This document shows positions 6,422 through 12,996 of a DNA stretch of 21,131 bases, piece by piece. Within the stretch, counting starts at the first letter, position 1, and each line of letters starts with the position of its first letter. Below the pieces are notes generated by a model. It saw nothing but the letters and a program-made list of their open reading frames with translations, was not told the DNA's origin and did not search any database. The DNA comes from JBBRUG01 sp038247995 (GTDB taxonomy: Bacteria; Chloroflexota; Chloroflexia; Chloroflexales; Chloroflexaceae). The position numbers and the translations under genes were made by a program. Where the stretch lies: assembly GCA_038247995.1 (NCBI GenBank), contig JBBRUG010000061.1, positions 1 to 21,131 on the forward strand. The letters are read 5' to 3'.

Positions 6422-7381
6422 ATGACCCAATACATCCTGCGCCGGGTGCTGATCGCCATCCCGACGCTGTTCGTCATCAGCTTTGTGATCTATGCAATTT
6501 TGTCGCTCGCTCCGGGCGATCCCCTAGCTCAATTTGCCGCTAATCCGGCCATCCCCGAATCGACCCGCGCTCTGATCCGAACTCAGTTTGGCCTCGATCA
6601 GCCCTGGCCGGTGCGTTACGCGCGTTGGCTTGGGCAGGCGCTGCAGGGGAATTTCGGTTGGTCGTTCGCAACGCGCAGTCCCGTCTCCGATATTATCATG
6701 CAGCGGTTGCCGCAAACGCTCCAAGTAGTTGGTCTGGCCTATTTGATCGCAATCGCGATTGCCATTCCAATCGGCATTATTTCGGCGGTGCGCCAGTACT
6801 CGCTCTTCGACCAGGTGGCGACGTTCTTCTCCTTTGTGGGCTTCTCAGTACCCGCCTTCTTTACCGGCCTGATCTTAATTCTTGTCTTTGCGATTAATCT
6901 CAAATGGTTTCCCATTGTCTACAATACGACCCTCGAGATTGTCAGTTGGGAGACGTTCGTTCAGCAGGTACGCCAAATGTTCCTGCCGGTAACGGTGCTG
7001 GTGGTACAGCAAACTGCCGCGCTGACCCGCTTCATGCGTTCCTCAATGCTCGACAACCTTCCCCTCGACTATGTGCGTACAGCCCGGGCTAAAGGCCTTG
7101 CCGACCGGGTTGTGGTGCTGCGCCACGTCGTGTCGAATAGCCTGATCCCGGTGGTAACGTTGATCGCTCTGGGCATTCCGACGATTTTCGCCGGTGCGAT
7201 TGTTACCGAGAACCTGTTCCGCGTGAATGGTCTCGGCGCGTTGCTCATTACGTCGATCCAGAACTCGGATACGCCAGTAGTGATGGCGCTCACCTTTATT
7301 TTTGCCATCCTCACGGTGACGTTTAACTTAGTCGCCGATGTGCTCTACGGCCTGCTCGATCCCCGCGTGCGCTACGGCTAA
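6422..7381 (+). CDS. Peptide ABC transporter permease, DppB/OppB type
   Basis: One of two membrane subunits of the peptide importer. The 319 residues begin MTQYILRRVLIAIPTLFVIS, the characteristic first helix of DppB-type permeases, followed by SLAPGDP (30-36) in the first periplasmic loop. About six membrane helices are apparent. The EAA-like loop that contacts the ATPase is DYVRTARAKGLADRVVVLRH, and the C-terminus LYGLLDPRVRYG is typical. The ATG at 6422 follows GAGGAG. It lies 85 bp after the lipoprotein gene and 38 bp before the second permease, so the three are one operon. No ATPase gene follows in this window. Confidence 0.93.
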   Translation: MTQYILRRVLIAIPTLFVISFVIYAILSLAPGDPLAQFAANPAIPESTRALIRTQFGLDQPWPVRYARWLGQALQGNFGWSFATRSPVSDIIMQRLPQTLQVVGLAYLIAIAIAIPIGIISAVRQYSLFDQVATFFSFVGFSVPAFFTGLILILVFAINLKWFPIVYNTTLEIVSWETFVQQVRQMFLPVTVLVVQQTAALTRFMRSSMLDNLPLDYVRTARAKGLADRVVVLRHVVSNSLIPVVTLIALGIPTIFAGAIVTENLFRVNGLGALLITSIQNSDTPVVMALTFIFAILTVTFNLVADVLYGLLDPRVRYG

Positions 7382-7419
7382 AGTGACGGCGGCTACGTAC
7401 AAGCTCAGTGAGGAACCCT

Positions 7420-8391
7420 ATGTCTGAAGCGAATCAGGCGCTTGATGCTAATGTAACCTCCAACACCGCCACGCGGCTCCAGCAACTTAGCAGCGGCATT
7501 GCCACCGGTAAGCCGCGTACGCTGCTCGGTGATGCATGGCGGCGCTTCCGTAAGCATCCACTGGCGATTGCAGGATCGTTCATTTTGGTCGTATTTACCC
7601 TGGCAGCGATCTTTGGTCCGCTGATCTATACGAAGAATCGCGATGCGCTCGACTTCGTGAATATCCTCGTTCCACCGGGCTCGCCGGGTTTCCCCTTTGG
7701 TTCCGACCATCTGGGGCGTGATCTGCTCGCTCGTTCGCTCTATGGCGGACGGATTTCGCTTGCGGTTGGCGTGGTTGCCATGGTGATCGCAATTGGCTTG
7801 GGTACGCTCGTCGGCGCTGTAGCGGGTTTCTTTGGCGGGCGGGTCGACCAGGCGCTCATGCGCGTCACCGACCTGTTCCTTGCGTTGCCGATCGTACCGC
7901 TGCTACTGCTCACGGTTTACCTGTTCCGTGATCCGGTGACGCGGGCATTTGGCCAGGTGCTGGGCATTTTTATCATTGTGGTAACAATGATCGGCGCTCT
8001 GGCTTGGATGCAGTCGGCGCGGATCGTGCGCGCTTCCTTCCTCTCGCTCAAGGAGAAGGAGTTTGTTGAGGCGGCAACTGCTCTCGGCGTCGGCAAGTGG
8101 CCGATTATGTTCCGCCATATCCTGCCCAATGCCTTCAGTCCTATTATCGTCGCTGCTACCCTGCAAGTCGGTACGGCGATCATCACCGAGTCGACGCTCT
8201 CGTTTCTTGGGGTAGGCTTTCCGCCCGACACGCCAACCTGGGGCCGACTCGTAACCGATGGCAGCGAGTATCTCCAGACCGCGCCCCATTTAGCGTTGAT
8301 CCCGGGCGGGTTGATCTTTCTCGCCGTGCTTAGCATCAACTTCATGGGCGATGGTCTCCGCGACGCCCTCGACCCGCGCTCACGTCTGTAA
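7420..8391 (+). CDS. Peptide ABC transporter permease, DppC/OppC type
   Basis: The second membrane subunit (323 residues). After a ~40-residue cytoplasmic N-terminus comes WRRFRKHPLAIAGSFILVVF, the OppC_N first helix. Then follow FGSDHLGRDLLARSLYGGRISL, a DppC signature, and the EAA loop EFVEAATALGVGKWPIMFRH. It ends NFMGDGLRDALDPRSRL, as in nearly all DppC proteins. The ATG at 7420 has AGGA at 7411-7414; an in-frame GTG at 7408 would add four residues but lacks a site. A hairpin without T-run follows the stop. DppD/DppF-type ATPases are expected elsewhere in the genome. Confidence 0.93.
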   Translation: MSEANQALDANVTSNTATRLQQLSSGIATGKPRTLLGDAWRRFRKHPLAIAGSFILVVFTLAAIFGPLIYTKNRDALDFVNILVPPGSPGFPFGSDHLGRDLLARSLYGGRISLAVGVVAMVIAIGLGTLVGAVAGFFGGRVDQALMRVTDLFLALPIVPLLLLTVYLFRDPVTRAFGQVLGIFIIVVTMIGALAWMQSARIVRASFLSLKEKEFVEAATALGVGKWPIMFRHILPNAFSPIIVAATLQVGTAIITESTLSFLGVGFPPDTPTWGRLVTDGSEYLQTAPHLALIPGGLIFLAVLSINFMGDGLRDALDPRSRL

Positions 8392-8417
8392 GGTGTTCCT
8401 CTCGCTTCGTTTTGCTT

Positions 8418-8443
8418 ACGGGCGGACCAATGTGTCCGCCCGT
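8418..8443 (+). terminator. Hairpin ending the transporter operon
   Basis: ACGGGCGGAC (8418-8427) and GTCCGCCCGT (8434-8443) form a perfect 10-bp stem with a 6-nt loop, 26 bp after the permease stop. The tail is not a T-run, so it may need help or only stabilise the 3' end. Confidence 0.55.
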
Positions 8444-8481
8444 TGCTGATCATTTCCCCATAACCTTAGCTTGGCAGCGGA

Positions 8482-8513
8482 CGGTATAGATAGCGTGTGT
8501 AGCCGCTATACCG
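8482..8513. other. Inverted repeat just upstream of the phospholipase D gene
   Basis: CGGTATAG (8482-8489) and CTATACCG (8506-8513) form an 8-bp inverted repeat. An alternative pairing includes AGCG/CGCT. It ends 13 bp before the ATG and could be an operator or an mRNA hairpin that limits translation. No clear promoter hexamers fit around it. Confidence 0.4.
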
Positions 8514-8526
8514 ACCCTTGCAAGCA

Positions 8527-9720
8527 ATGGCTGAACGAACCAAACCTCAGCGCGGTATACCATCTGCGCGGCGTGCGTGGCTGAGCATCCTGATTGCCGG
8601 GTTGCTCAGTTTGGCTCTGGCGCTTGCCACCCAACGGGGCGCGCTCAACCTGCGTGAACTTATCACCGGCGGCGCTACGGTCATTGGCGTCGATCTCGGT
8701 TTGCCGCCCGAGCCGGCAGCGCTCCGCCACACCGACGAAGGTGCGATCGCCGTCTTCTTTACTACGCCTGCGCTTGTCTACCCCGATGTGCCGCGCAATC
8801 GCATTGCCCCACCGCATCTGCGTGCGATCCTGGCCGATATTGATCGGGCAACGCGCAGCATCGATTATGCTACCTTCGAGTATGGCCTGCAACCTGTTGC
8901 CGATGCCTTGGTGCGTGCCCATCGACGTGGTGTACGCGTGCGCCTCGCCCTTGATCGTGAGAATCTCATCGATCCGATTGAAGCACGCTTCGCCGGTACC
9001 CTTGAAGCGGTCGGCATTCCGATCGCCTGGGAAACCAGCACAGCTTTTTTGCATAGCAAGTTCATTATCGTCGATGAGCGGGTAGTCTGGACTGGCTCGT
9101 GGAATACGACGAATAACGACACGTATCGCAACAATAATAACCTGCTGCGGATCACTATTCCGCAGATTATTGCGAATTACCAAGCCGAATTTGCCGAAAT
9201 GCACAGTGGGCGTTTTTCAACGAGTAAACGTACTCAGACACCTTACACGCTGGTTCAGACTCCTCAGTTGACTCTGATGAACGCCTTCTCACCGCGTGAA
9301 CCAGTCGAGCCACAAATCATAGCGCTGGTAGAGCGGGCGCAGCACAGTGTCGAGTTTTTGGCTTTTTCGTTCACCAGTGATCCGCTGGGCGACATGCTGA
9401 TCGACCGTCAGGCGGCAGGTGTGCAGGTGCGTGGGGTATTTGAGGGGCGGAATGCAAATGGGCTGGGGAGCGAATATGGGCGACTGAAAATGGCGGGGCT
9501 AGCTGTCTACACCGACGGTAACTGTTACACAATGCATCACAAAGTGATTATCATTGACAGTCGGATCGTGGTTACCGGTTCGTACAACTACAGTGTGCGG
9601 GCAGAGCGTACGAACGATGAAAACACCCTCATTATCGACGATCCGATCATTGCTGAGGCGTATCTTACTGAATTCGCCCGCGTCTATGGTCAAGCGCAGA
9701 ATCCTACCCGATGTCAGTGA
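8527..9720 (+). CDS. Membrane-anchored/secreted phospholipase D family protein (two HKD motifs)
   Basis: PLD-superfamily hydrolase or transferase acting on phosphodiesters. Both catalytic HxKxxxxD motifs are intact: LHSKFIIVD (H176, K178, D183) followed by GSWN, and HHKVIIID (H337, K339, D344) followed by GSYN, with downstream E in RTNDEN. Residues ~18-35 are a hydrophobic signal or anchor segment after a basic stretch, so the enzyme should face outside. Length is 397 residues. The chosen ATG at 8527 lacks a clear Shine-Dalgarno; a TTG at 8518 is the only upstream alternative. Substrate is not decided by the motifs: phospholipid, cardiolipin synthesis and nuclease (Nuc-like) members share them. 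It stands alone between two hairpins. Confidence 0.88.
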   Translation: MAERTKPQRGIPSARRAWLSILIAGLLSLALALATQRGALNLRELITGGATVIGVDLGLPPEPAALRHTDEGAIAVFFTTPALVYPDVPRNRIAPPHLRAILADIDRATRSIDYATFEYGLQPVADALVRAHRRGVRVRLALDRENLIDPIEARFAGTLEAVGIPIAWETSTAFLHSKFIIVDERVVWTGSWNTTNNDTYRNNNNLLRITIPQIIANYQAEFAEMHSGRFSTSKRTQTPYTLVQTPQLTLMNAFSPREPVEPQIIALVERAQHSVEFLAFSFTSDPLGDMLIDRQAAGVQVRGVFEGRNANGLGSEYGRLKMAGLAVYTDGNCYTMHHKVIIIDSRIVVTGSYNYSVRAERTNDENTLIIDDPIIAEAYLTEFARVYGQAQNPTRCQ

Positions 9721-9725
9721 GCACG

Positions 9726-9776
9726 AAAAAACCGCTTCCCAAGTAGCGCGAGAGCGCAGATCGAAGGAGCGGCTTT
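9726..9776. terminator. Bidirectional terminator between convergent genes
   Basis: AAAAACCGCT-CC (from 9726) pairs with GGAGCGG-CTTT (9766-9776) with one bulged T, and a small GCGC-GAGA-GCGC hairpin lies in between. A-run on one side and T-run on the other suit termination from both the PLD gene (plus) and the DUF4388 gene (minus). Confidence 0.65.
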
Positions 9777-9811
9777 CAGCTTGGCAACGGACAATGCAAC
9801 GTGTAGCTGCG

Positions 9812-10612
9812 TTACCCCGTTAACTCGCCGACGCGCGTACGTAAAAGCATGGCGACTTGGCGTGCACGGGTCGGGCCAATGACGCGACTGGCACCGGCCT
9901 CTAGATAATCCACGGCGCTCAGGAGCTGTTCAGTGGTCGCAAAGCCAGGATCAGCGATAGCGGCCCGCTGCCAGGCTTCCTGGAGCAAACCTGGCGCCTG
10001 ATCGCCGCAGAAATCGGCGGTGATGCGCTCAAACTCCGGCGCAACTGCATCATTAGAATGCGCCTCGCGCTTCTCAATTAGGCCGCTCTGGAGCAGTTGG
10101 ACAATAATCTCGCAGGTACGAAACTCGCCGAGCCCACCGCGTTGGGCAATCTGGGCAACAGTATTCTTGCCGTTGACCATAGTCAACACGCGCCATTCTT
10201 CGGCTTCGAGGTTAATTTCGCTGGTGCCTGTGGTGGGGTTTGGCACCAGACGCGGCACAATCGTGAGCGTAGGTACGTGTTCCTGAATATGCGCCCAAGC
10301 GTCCTGGCGCATAACCCCTTCCATAATGATGATCTCGTTCGAAACGCTGATCGTTGGCGTTTCCAGGCTTATATCATCATGGAAACGGAACGGGCCGGCA
10401 GTAACCGTGAAGAACGTATAGACAGTTTCGAGTGGCGTCTGACCGGGCATTGCGGCGCCAATAATCTTCCCATCGCGGAAATAGATCCAGCCCTCAAGGG
10501 CCTGAACGCCGCGCTGCCCACGGATATGCACACCACCAGTCTTCTTGCTGAGATCGACTAGTTGGATAATATCGGTCAGCGGAAATTCGCTCAGTTCGCC
10601 TTCAAGTGCCAT
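9812..10612 (-). CDS. DUF4388 (PATAN) protein with winged-helix-like middle domain
   Basis: 266 residues. Residues 1-105 fit DUF4388/PATAN: LSEFPLTDIIQLVDLSKKTGGVHI, GWIYFRDGKIIGAAM, then a PFRFHDD strand. This domain is found in signalling proteins such as PatA-type regulators and is thought to mediate protein contacts. Residues ~130-185 (EEWRVLTMVNGKNTVAQIAQ... QLLQSGLIEK) look like a winged helix. The C-terminal ~70 residues are helical and unassigned. The ATG at 10612 has GGTGG five bases upstream on its strand; the ATG at 10624 adds four residues with no site. It follows mglA by 26 bp in a five-gene minus-strand cluster and is a candidate effector or scaffold of the GTPase (inference). 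Confidence 0.85.
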   Translation of the reverse strand: MALEGELSEFPLTDIIQLVDLSKKTGGVHIRGQRGVQALEGWIYFRDGKIIGAAMPGQTPLETVYTFFTVTAGPFRFHDDISLETPTISVSNEIIIMEGVMRQDAWAHIQEHVPTLTIVPRLVPNPTTGTSEINLEAEEWRVLTMVNGKNTVAQIAQRGGLGEFRTCEIIVQLLQSGLIEKREAHSNDAVAPEFERITADFCGDQAPGLLQEAWQRAAIADPGFATTEQLLSAVDYLEAGASRVIGPTRARQVAMLLRTRVGELTG

Positions 10613-10638
10613 AGATGCCACCATTGATCAGCGGGCGT

Positions 10639-11226
10639 TTACAGCTTGCTAATTACCACTCGGCTAATGGCCCGCAATGTTTCAAAAACTCCGGTGCCCT
10701 TTGTGGCTACGGCCTCAACGCGGGGCCAATTCATTTTGTTGACGCCAAGGAAGTGATCCATTGTCTGCACGGAAGCGACGACATCTCGCGGTAAGTCACG
10801 CTTGTTGTATTGCAGAACCATCGGAAACTCAGCGAACTTCTTATTCTGGCGAGTGACATTCTGGGCCAACTCGCGGAGACTATTGACGTTCTCTTGCATC
10901 TTACTTTTATTTGAGTCGGCGACGAAGACGACGCCGTCGGCGCCATTGAGCACTGCGACCCGCGTCCGCTCATAGAGAACCTGGCCGGGAACCGTATAGA
11001 GGTGAAACCGGGTTTGAAAACCACGCACCTTCCCCAAGTCGAGGGGCAGGAAGTCGAAAAACAGTGTGCGTTCAGTCTCAGTCGCAATCGAAAGCAGGTC
11101 GCCTTTAACTTCTTTGGGCACCTGACTGTGAATGTACTGTAGATTTGTCGTCTTGCCACACATACCGGGGCCATAGTAGACGATTTTACAGTGGATCTCG
11201 CGCGCCGCAACGTTGATCAGAGCCAT
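10639..11226 (-). CDS. mglA: MglA-type small Ras-like GTPase
   Basis: 195 residues, the length of Myxococcus MglA, and very close to it. P-loop GPGMCGKTT (19-27); switch I TETERTLFFDF with the intrinsic arginine finger R53 and T54; the family-specific YTVPGQ in place of DxxG with catalytic Q82; guanine specificity NKRD (141-144). MglA cycles between GDP and GTP forms with MglB as its activating partner and sets the leading pole and gliding or type IV pilus activity in Myxococcus (established). Here it sits after two Roadblock genes, and in a gliding filament it may drive motility or polarity (inference). The ATG follows GAGAGG on its strand. Confidence 0.95.
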   Translation of the reverse strand: MALINVAAREIHCKIVYYGPGMCGKTTNLQYIHSQVPKEVKGDLLSIATETERTLFFDFLPLDLGKVRGFQTRFHLYTVPGQVLYERTRVAVLNGADGVVFVADSNKSKMQENVNSLRELAQNVTRQNKKFAEFPMVLQYNKRDLPRDVVASVQTMDHFLGVNKMNWPRVEAVATKGTGVFETLRAISRVVISKL

Positions 11227-11318
11227 AGATCCTCTCAGATGCCGGTTCAGTCCTGCTGGCGAGGGCGCGGCATAGCGACCTGCGACGAAGCGCTGGACGC
11301 AACAGGCGCAACGGCGAC

Positions 11319-11813
11319 CTAATCGCGGAAGAGCAGGTCGATGGTATCTTCCATCGAGGTGCGAAACGAAGAGCCAAGCACTTCATCGCGGGCTTTATGC
11401 ACCTGACGTACGCGCTCAAGCACGGACGCAAGTTCATCGGTAGCCTTTTTGGTGAGCACTTTCACCAGCCCGATATGCGTGCCTTTATTGAAGATGATGC
11501 AGAGAATCCACTGCTCTTCGATCAGAGCAATGAAGATATTCTCGCGTACACCCTGTTGGAAGCTGGCCCGAAAGTCGCGTTCACGCAAGAGCTTGGCCAC
11601 CTCGCGTGAGGATGCGAAGACGCCCGCGATCAGAGCGCCGAGGGCCGTAATGTCCTGCCGGTCACCATCACCCTTTGAGGAGATCACCTGACCGCTCTTG
11701 TCGAGTAACAGTGCGTAGTCGCTGCCCGTATCTTCGACCAGACGACCGAGGCACTCCTCGATCTGGGCGATCTCTTCACTCGGAACAATGATGCTCGTCA
11801 GCTGTGGATCCAT
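11319..11813 (-). CDS. Roadblock/LC7 protein, MglB-like GTPase-activating partner
   Basis: 164 residues, comparable to MglB (~159). The Roadblock/LC7 fold shows in YALLLDKSGQVISSKGD, TALGALIAGVFASSREVAKLL, NIFIALIEEQWILCIIFN and a final long helix ELASVLERVRQVHKARDEV, with a C-terminal tail SMEDTIDLLFRD. MglB forms homodimers that clasp MglA and speed GTP hydrolysis (established). It is directly upstream of mglA (92 bp), which supports an MglB role. ATG at 11813 with AGGT upstream. The longer tail could reach the nucleotide end of MglA, as the MglB C-terminus does in Myxococcus (inference). Confidence 0.9.
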   Translation of the reverse strand: MDPQLTSIIVPSEEIAQIEECLGRLVEDTGSDYALLLDKSGQVISSKGDGDRQDITALGALIAGVFASSREVAKLLRERDFRASFQQGVRENIFIALIEEQWILCIIFNKGTHIGLVKVLTKKATDELASVLERVRQVHKARDEVLGSSFRTSMEDTIDLLFRD

Positions 11814-11884
11814 CGGTACCTGCCTTACACGTGAGGAGTTCCGGGCCGTCGGCCATACTGTAACAAATTATAGCACATAGCAGC

Positions 11885-12250
11885 TTAGATAGCGCTCAGC
11901 GCATCGATCATATCGTCGCGATGCTTTGCCACCAGAAAGCGCACATACCCCAGGTCATCACGGGCGTTTGCAAGCAGTAACAGCATCGCATCGCTGCTGA
12001 TCGGCTCGATCAGCACCAGCCCGTATTCATATTCCAGGGTTGTCTGGATCGGCCCACCTTTGTCGATCTCACGACCTAAGGCGTCGGCCATCGCCAACCC
12101 GTTGGATGCTACAGCGCAGATCGCATCGACGTCGACGCCCGGACTGGCCGTGCTCTCGATCAACAATCCGTCGGTGGCAACGACTGCCGCCAGTTCAATA
12201 CTGTCGACGGTGCGAAAACGACCAAGCAAGTTGCGCAGCTTACTGCTCAT
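11885..12250 (-). CDS. Second, short Roadblock/LC7 protein
   Basis: 121 residues, a single minimal Roadblock domain: IELAAVVATDGLLIESTASPGVD, AICAVASNGLAMADALGREI, QTTLEYEYGLVLIEPI, MLLLLANARDDLGYVRFLVAKH. It lacks the C-terminal tail seen in the MglB-like protein downstream. It may heterodimerise with that protein, act as an exchange-factor-like subunit (as RomX does with RomR in Myxococcus), or serve another GTPase; sequence does not decide. The ATG follows GAGGAG on its strand. It is 71 bp upstream of the MglB-like gene and 95 bp downstream of the HTH gene. Confidence 0.88.
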   Translation of the reverse strand: MSSKLRNLLGRFRTVDSIELAAVVATDGLLIESTASPGVDVDAICAVASNGLAMADALGREIDKGGPIQTTLEYEYGLVLIEPISSDAMLLLLANARDDLGYVRFLVAKHRDDMIDALSAI

Positions 12251-12345
12251 ACAATGCGACTCCTCGGCGCACGCACCAGAATGGGCTACGCCGCCAGTGT
12301 ATTATGACATAGAGCGCTAACGACGGTATGACCGGAACCGGTTCG

Positions 12346-12636
12346 CTACAGTTCACCATTCGAATTGCTGCGATCACGTTCTTTGGGCGGGCGCCCGGTC
12401 CGGATATTGCGCAGCGAGTGGATCGTCGCCGCGATCGCACGATCAGCCCAACCGTAGATGGTAGGGCGACTCTTTTCCAGTTCGTCGGCGATCTGCGTGA
12501 CATTCGTGCGATACTCGGGGTCAAAGGTGGCCAGGTTAATCCGGGCTGAGGCAACAATCTGCTGAATCTCGTCTTCGGTCAGGCCATGCTCGCGGATGAG
12601 CTTCTTCGCCCGCTTGCTAGTCAGATCGAGCTGCAT
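12346..12636 (-). CDS. Small helix-turn-helix (homeodomain-like) DNA-binding protein
   Basis: 96 residues, basic. Residues 44-66 (NVTQIADELEKSRPTIYGWADRA) form a helix-turn-helix of the IS630/Orc or homeodomain-like type: VTQIADEL as first helix, SRPTIYGWADRAI as recognition helix. The N-terminus LTSKRAKKLIREHGLTEDEI is a second helical pair. The C-terminus GRPPKERDRSNSNGEL has an AT-hook-like GRPPKE. The ATG at 12636 follows GAGGAG by seven bases; the frame extends six residues further without a site. It is first in the minus-strand mgl cluster, next to a palindrome-rich control region, so autoregulation is plausible. No transposase catalytic domain is present. Confidence 0.72.
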   Translation of the reverse strand: MQLDLTSKRAKKLIREHGLTEDEIQQIVASARINLATFDPEYRTNVTQIADELEKSRPTIYGWADRAIAATIHSLRNIRTGRPPKERDRSNSNGEL

Positions 12637-12711
12637 ACAGGTGCTCCTCGCCAATACTCGCTGGTGCGCATTGGCAGCCCGCTGCTAACCTGGCGGGTGT
12701 AAGTATTTATT

Positions 12712-12740
12712 ATAATAACATGCACTAGGTGGGCTGTCGA
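12712..12740 (-). promoter_or_regulatory. Promoter of the HTH-Roadblock-mglA-DUF4388 cluster
   Basis: On the minus strand TCGACA (12740-12735) is followed after exactly 17 bp by TATTAT (12717-12712). Each hexamer is one base from consensus. An overlapping TATAAT lies three bases downstream. This places a start ~70 bp before the HTH gene. Confidence 0.65.
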
Positions 12741-12823
12741 GTCCCGTTTGTAAATAGTATCCTTGGTAGAATGGGTGCAGCAGCTTGGCATGCATTTGAC
12801 CGATCCCTTTCCCATGCCGCAGC

Positions 12824-12843
12824 ATATAATCCATGGATTGTAT
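12824..12843. promoter_or_regulatory. Palindrome in the divergent intergenic region (operator candidate)
   Basis: AATCCATGGATT (12828-12839) is a perfect 12-bp palindrome, extended to 20 bp with one mismatched pair (12824-12843). It lies between the mgl promoter and the kinase gene. Confidence 0.45.
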
Positions 12844-12897
12844 CGGCCATAAAAGCGCCTTTCTTAGCCCTGCTCATGCCAATTAAATATTAACAGG

Positions 12898-12931
12898 TGG
12901 CTCATGAGAACATGCATGTCCCCATGAGCCA
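12898..12931. promoter_or_regulatory. Nested inverted repeats upstream of the histidine kinase (operator or hairpin)
   Basis: TGGCTCATG (12898-12906) and CATGAGCCA (12923-12931) are exact inverted repeats enclosing the perfect palindrome ACATGCATGT (12910-12919). It ends ~40 bp upstream of the kinase -10. No T-run follows. Confidence 0.55.
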
Positions 12932-12969
12932 GTGTAAAGTTTTGTCAGGATGGCTTCAGGCAGGGCGTA

Positions 12970-12978
12970 TGGTACAAT
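12970..12978 (+). promoter_or_regulatory. Extended -10 promoter of the histidine kinase
   Basis: TGGTACAAT fits an extended -10 (TG-n-TACAAT at 12973-12978). The -35 at normal spacing is poor; a TTGTCA at 12942 is 25 bp away, too far. The leader to the ATG is only ~12 nt. Confidence 0.5.
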
Positions 12979-12996
12979 AAGTGCTCGGAGGCCCGC

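Noticed and set aside
12346..12636. Small HTH gene as a remnant of an IS630-type transposase
   Set aside because: The HTH resembles that class, but there are no terminal repeats or catalytic domain, it has a good ribosome site and fits the mgl cluster.
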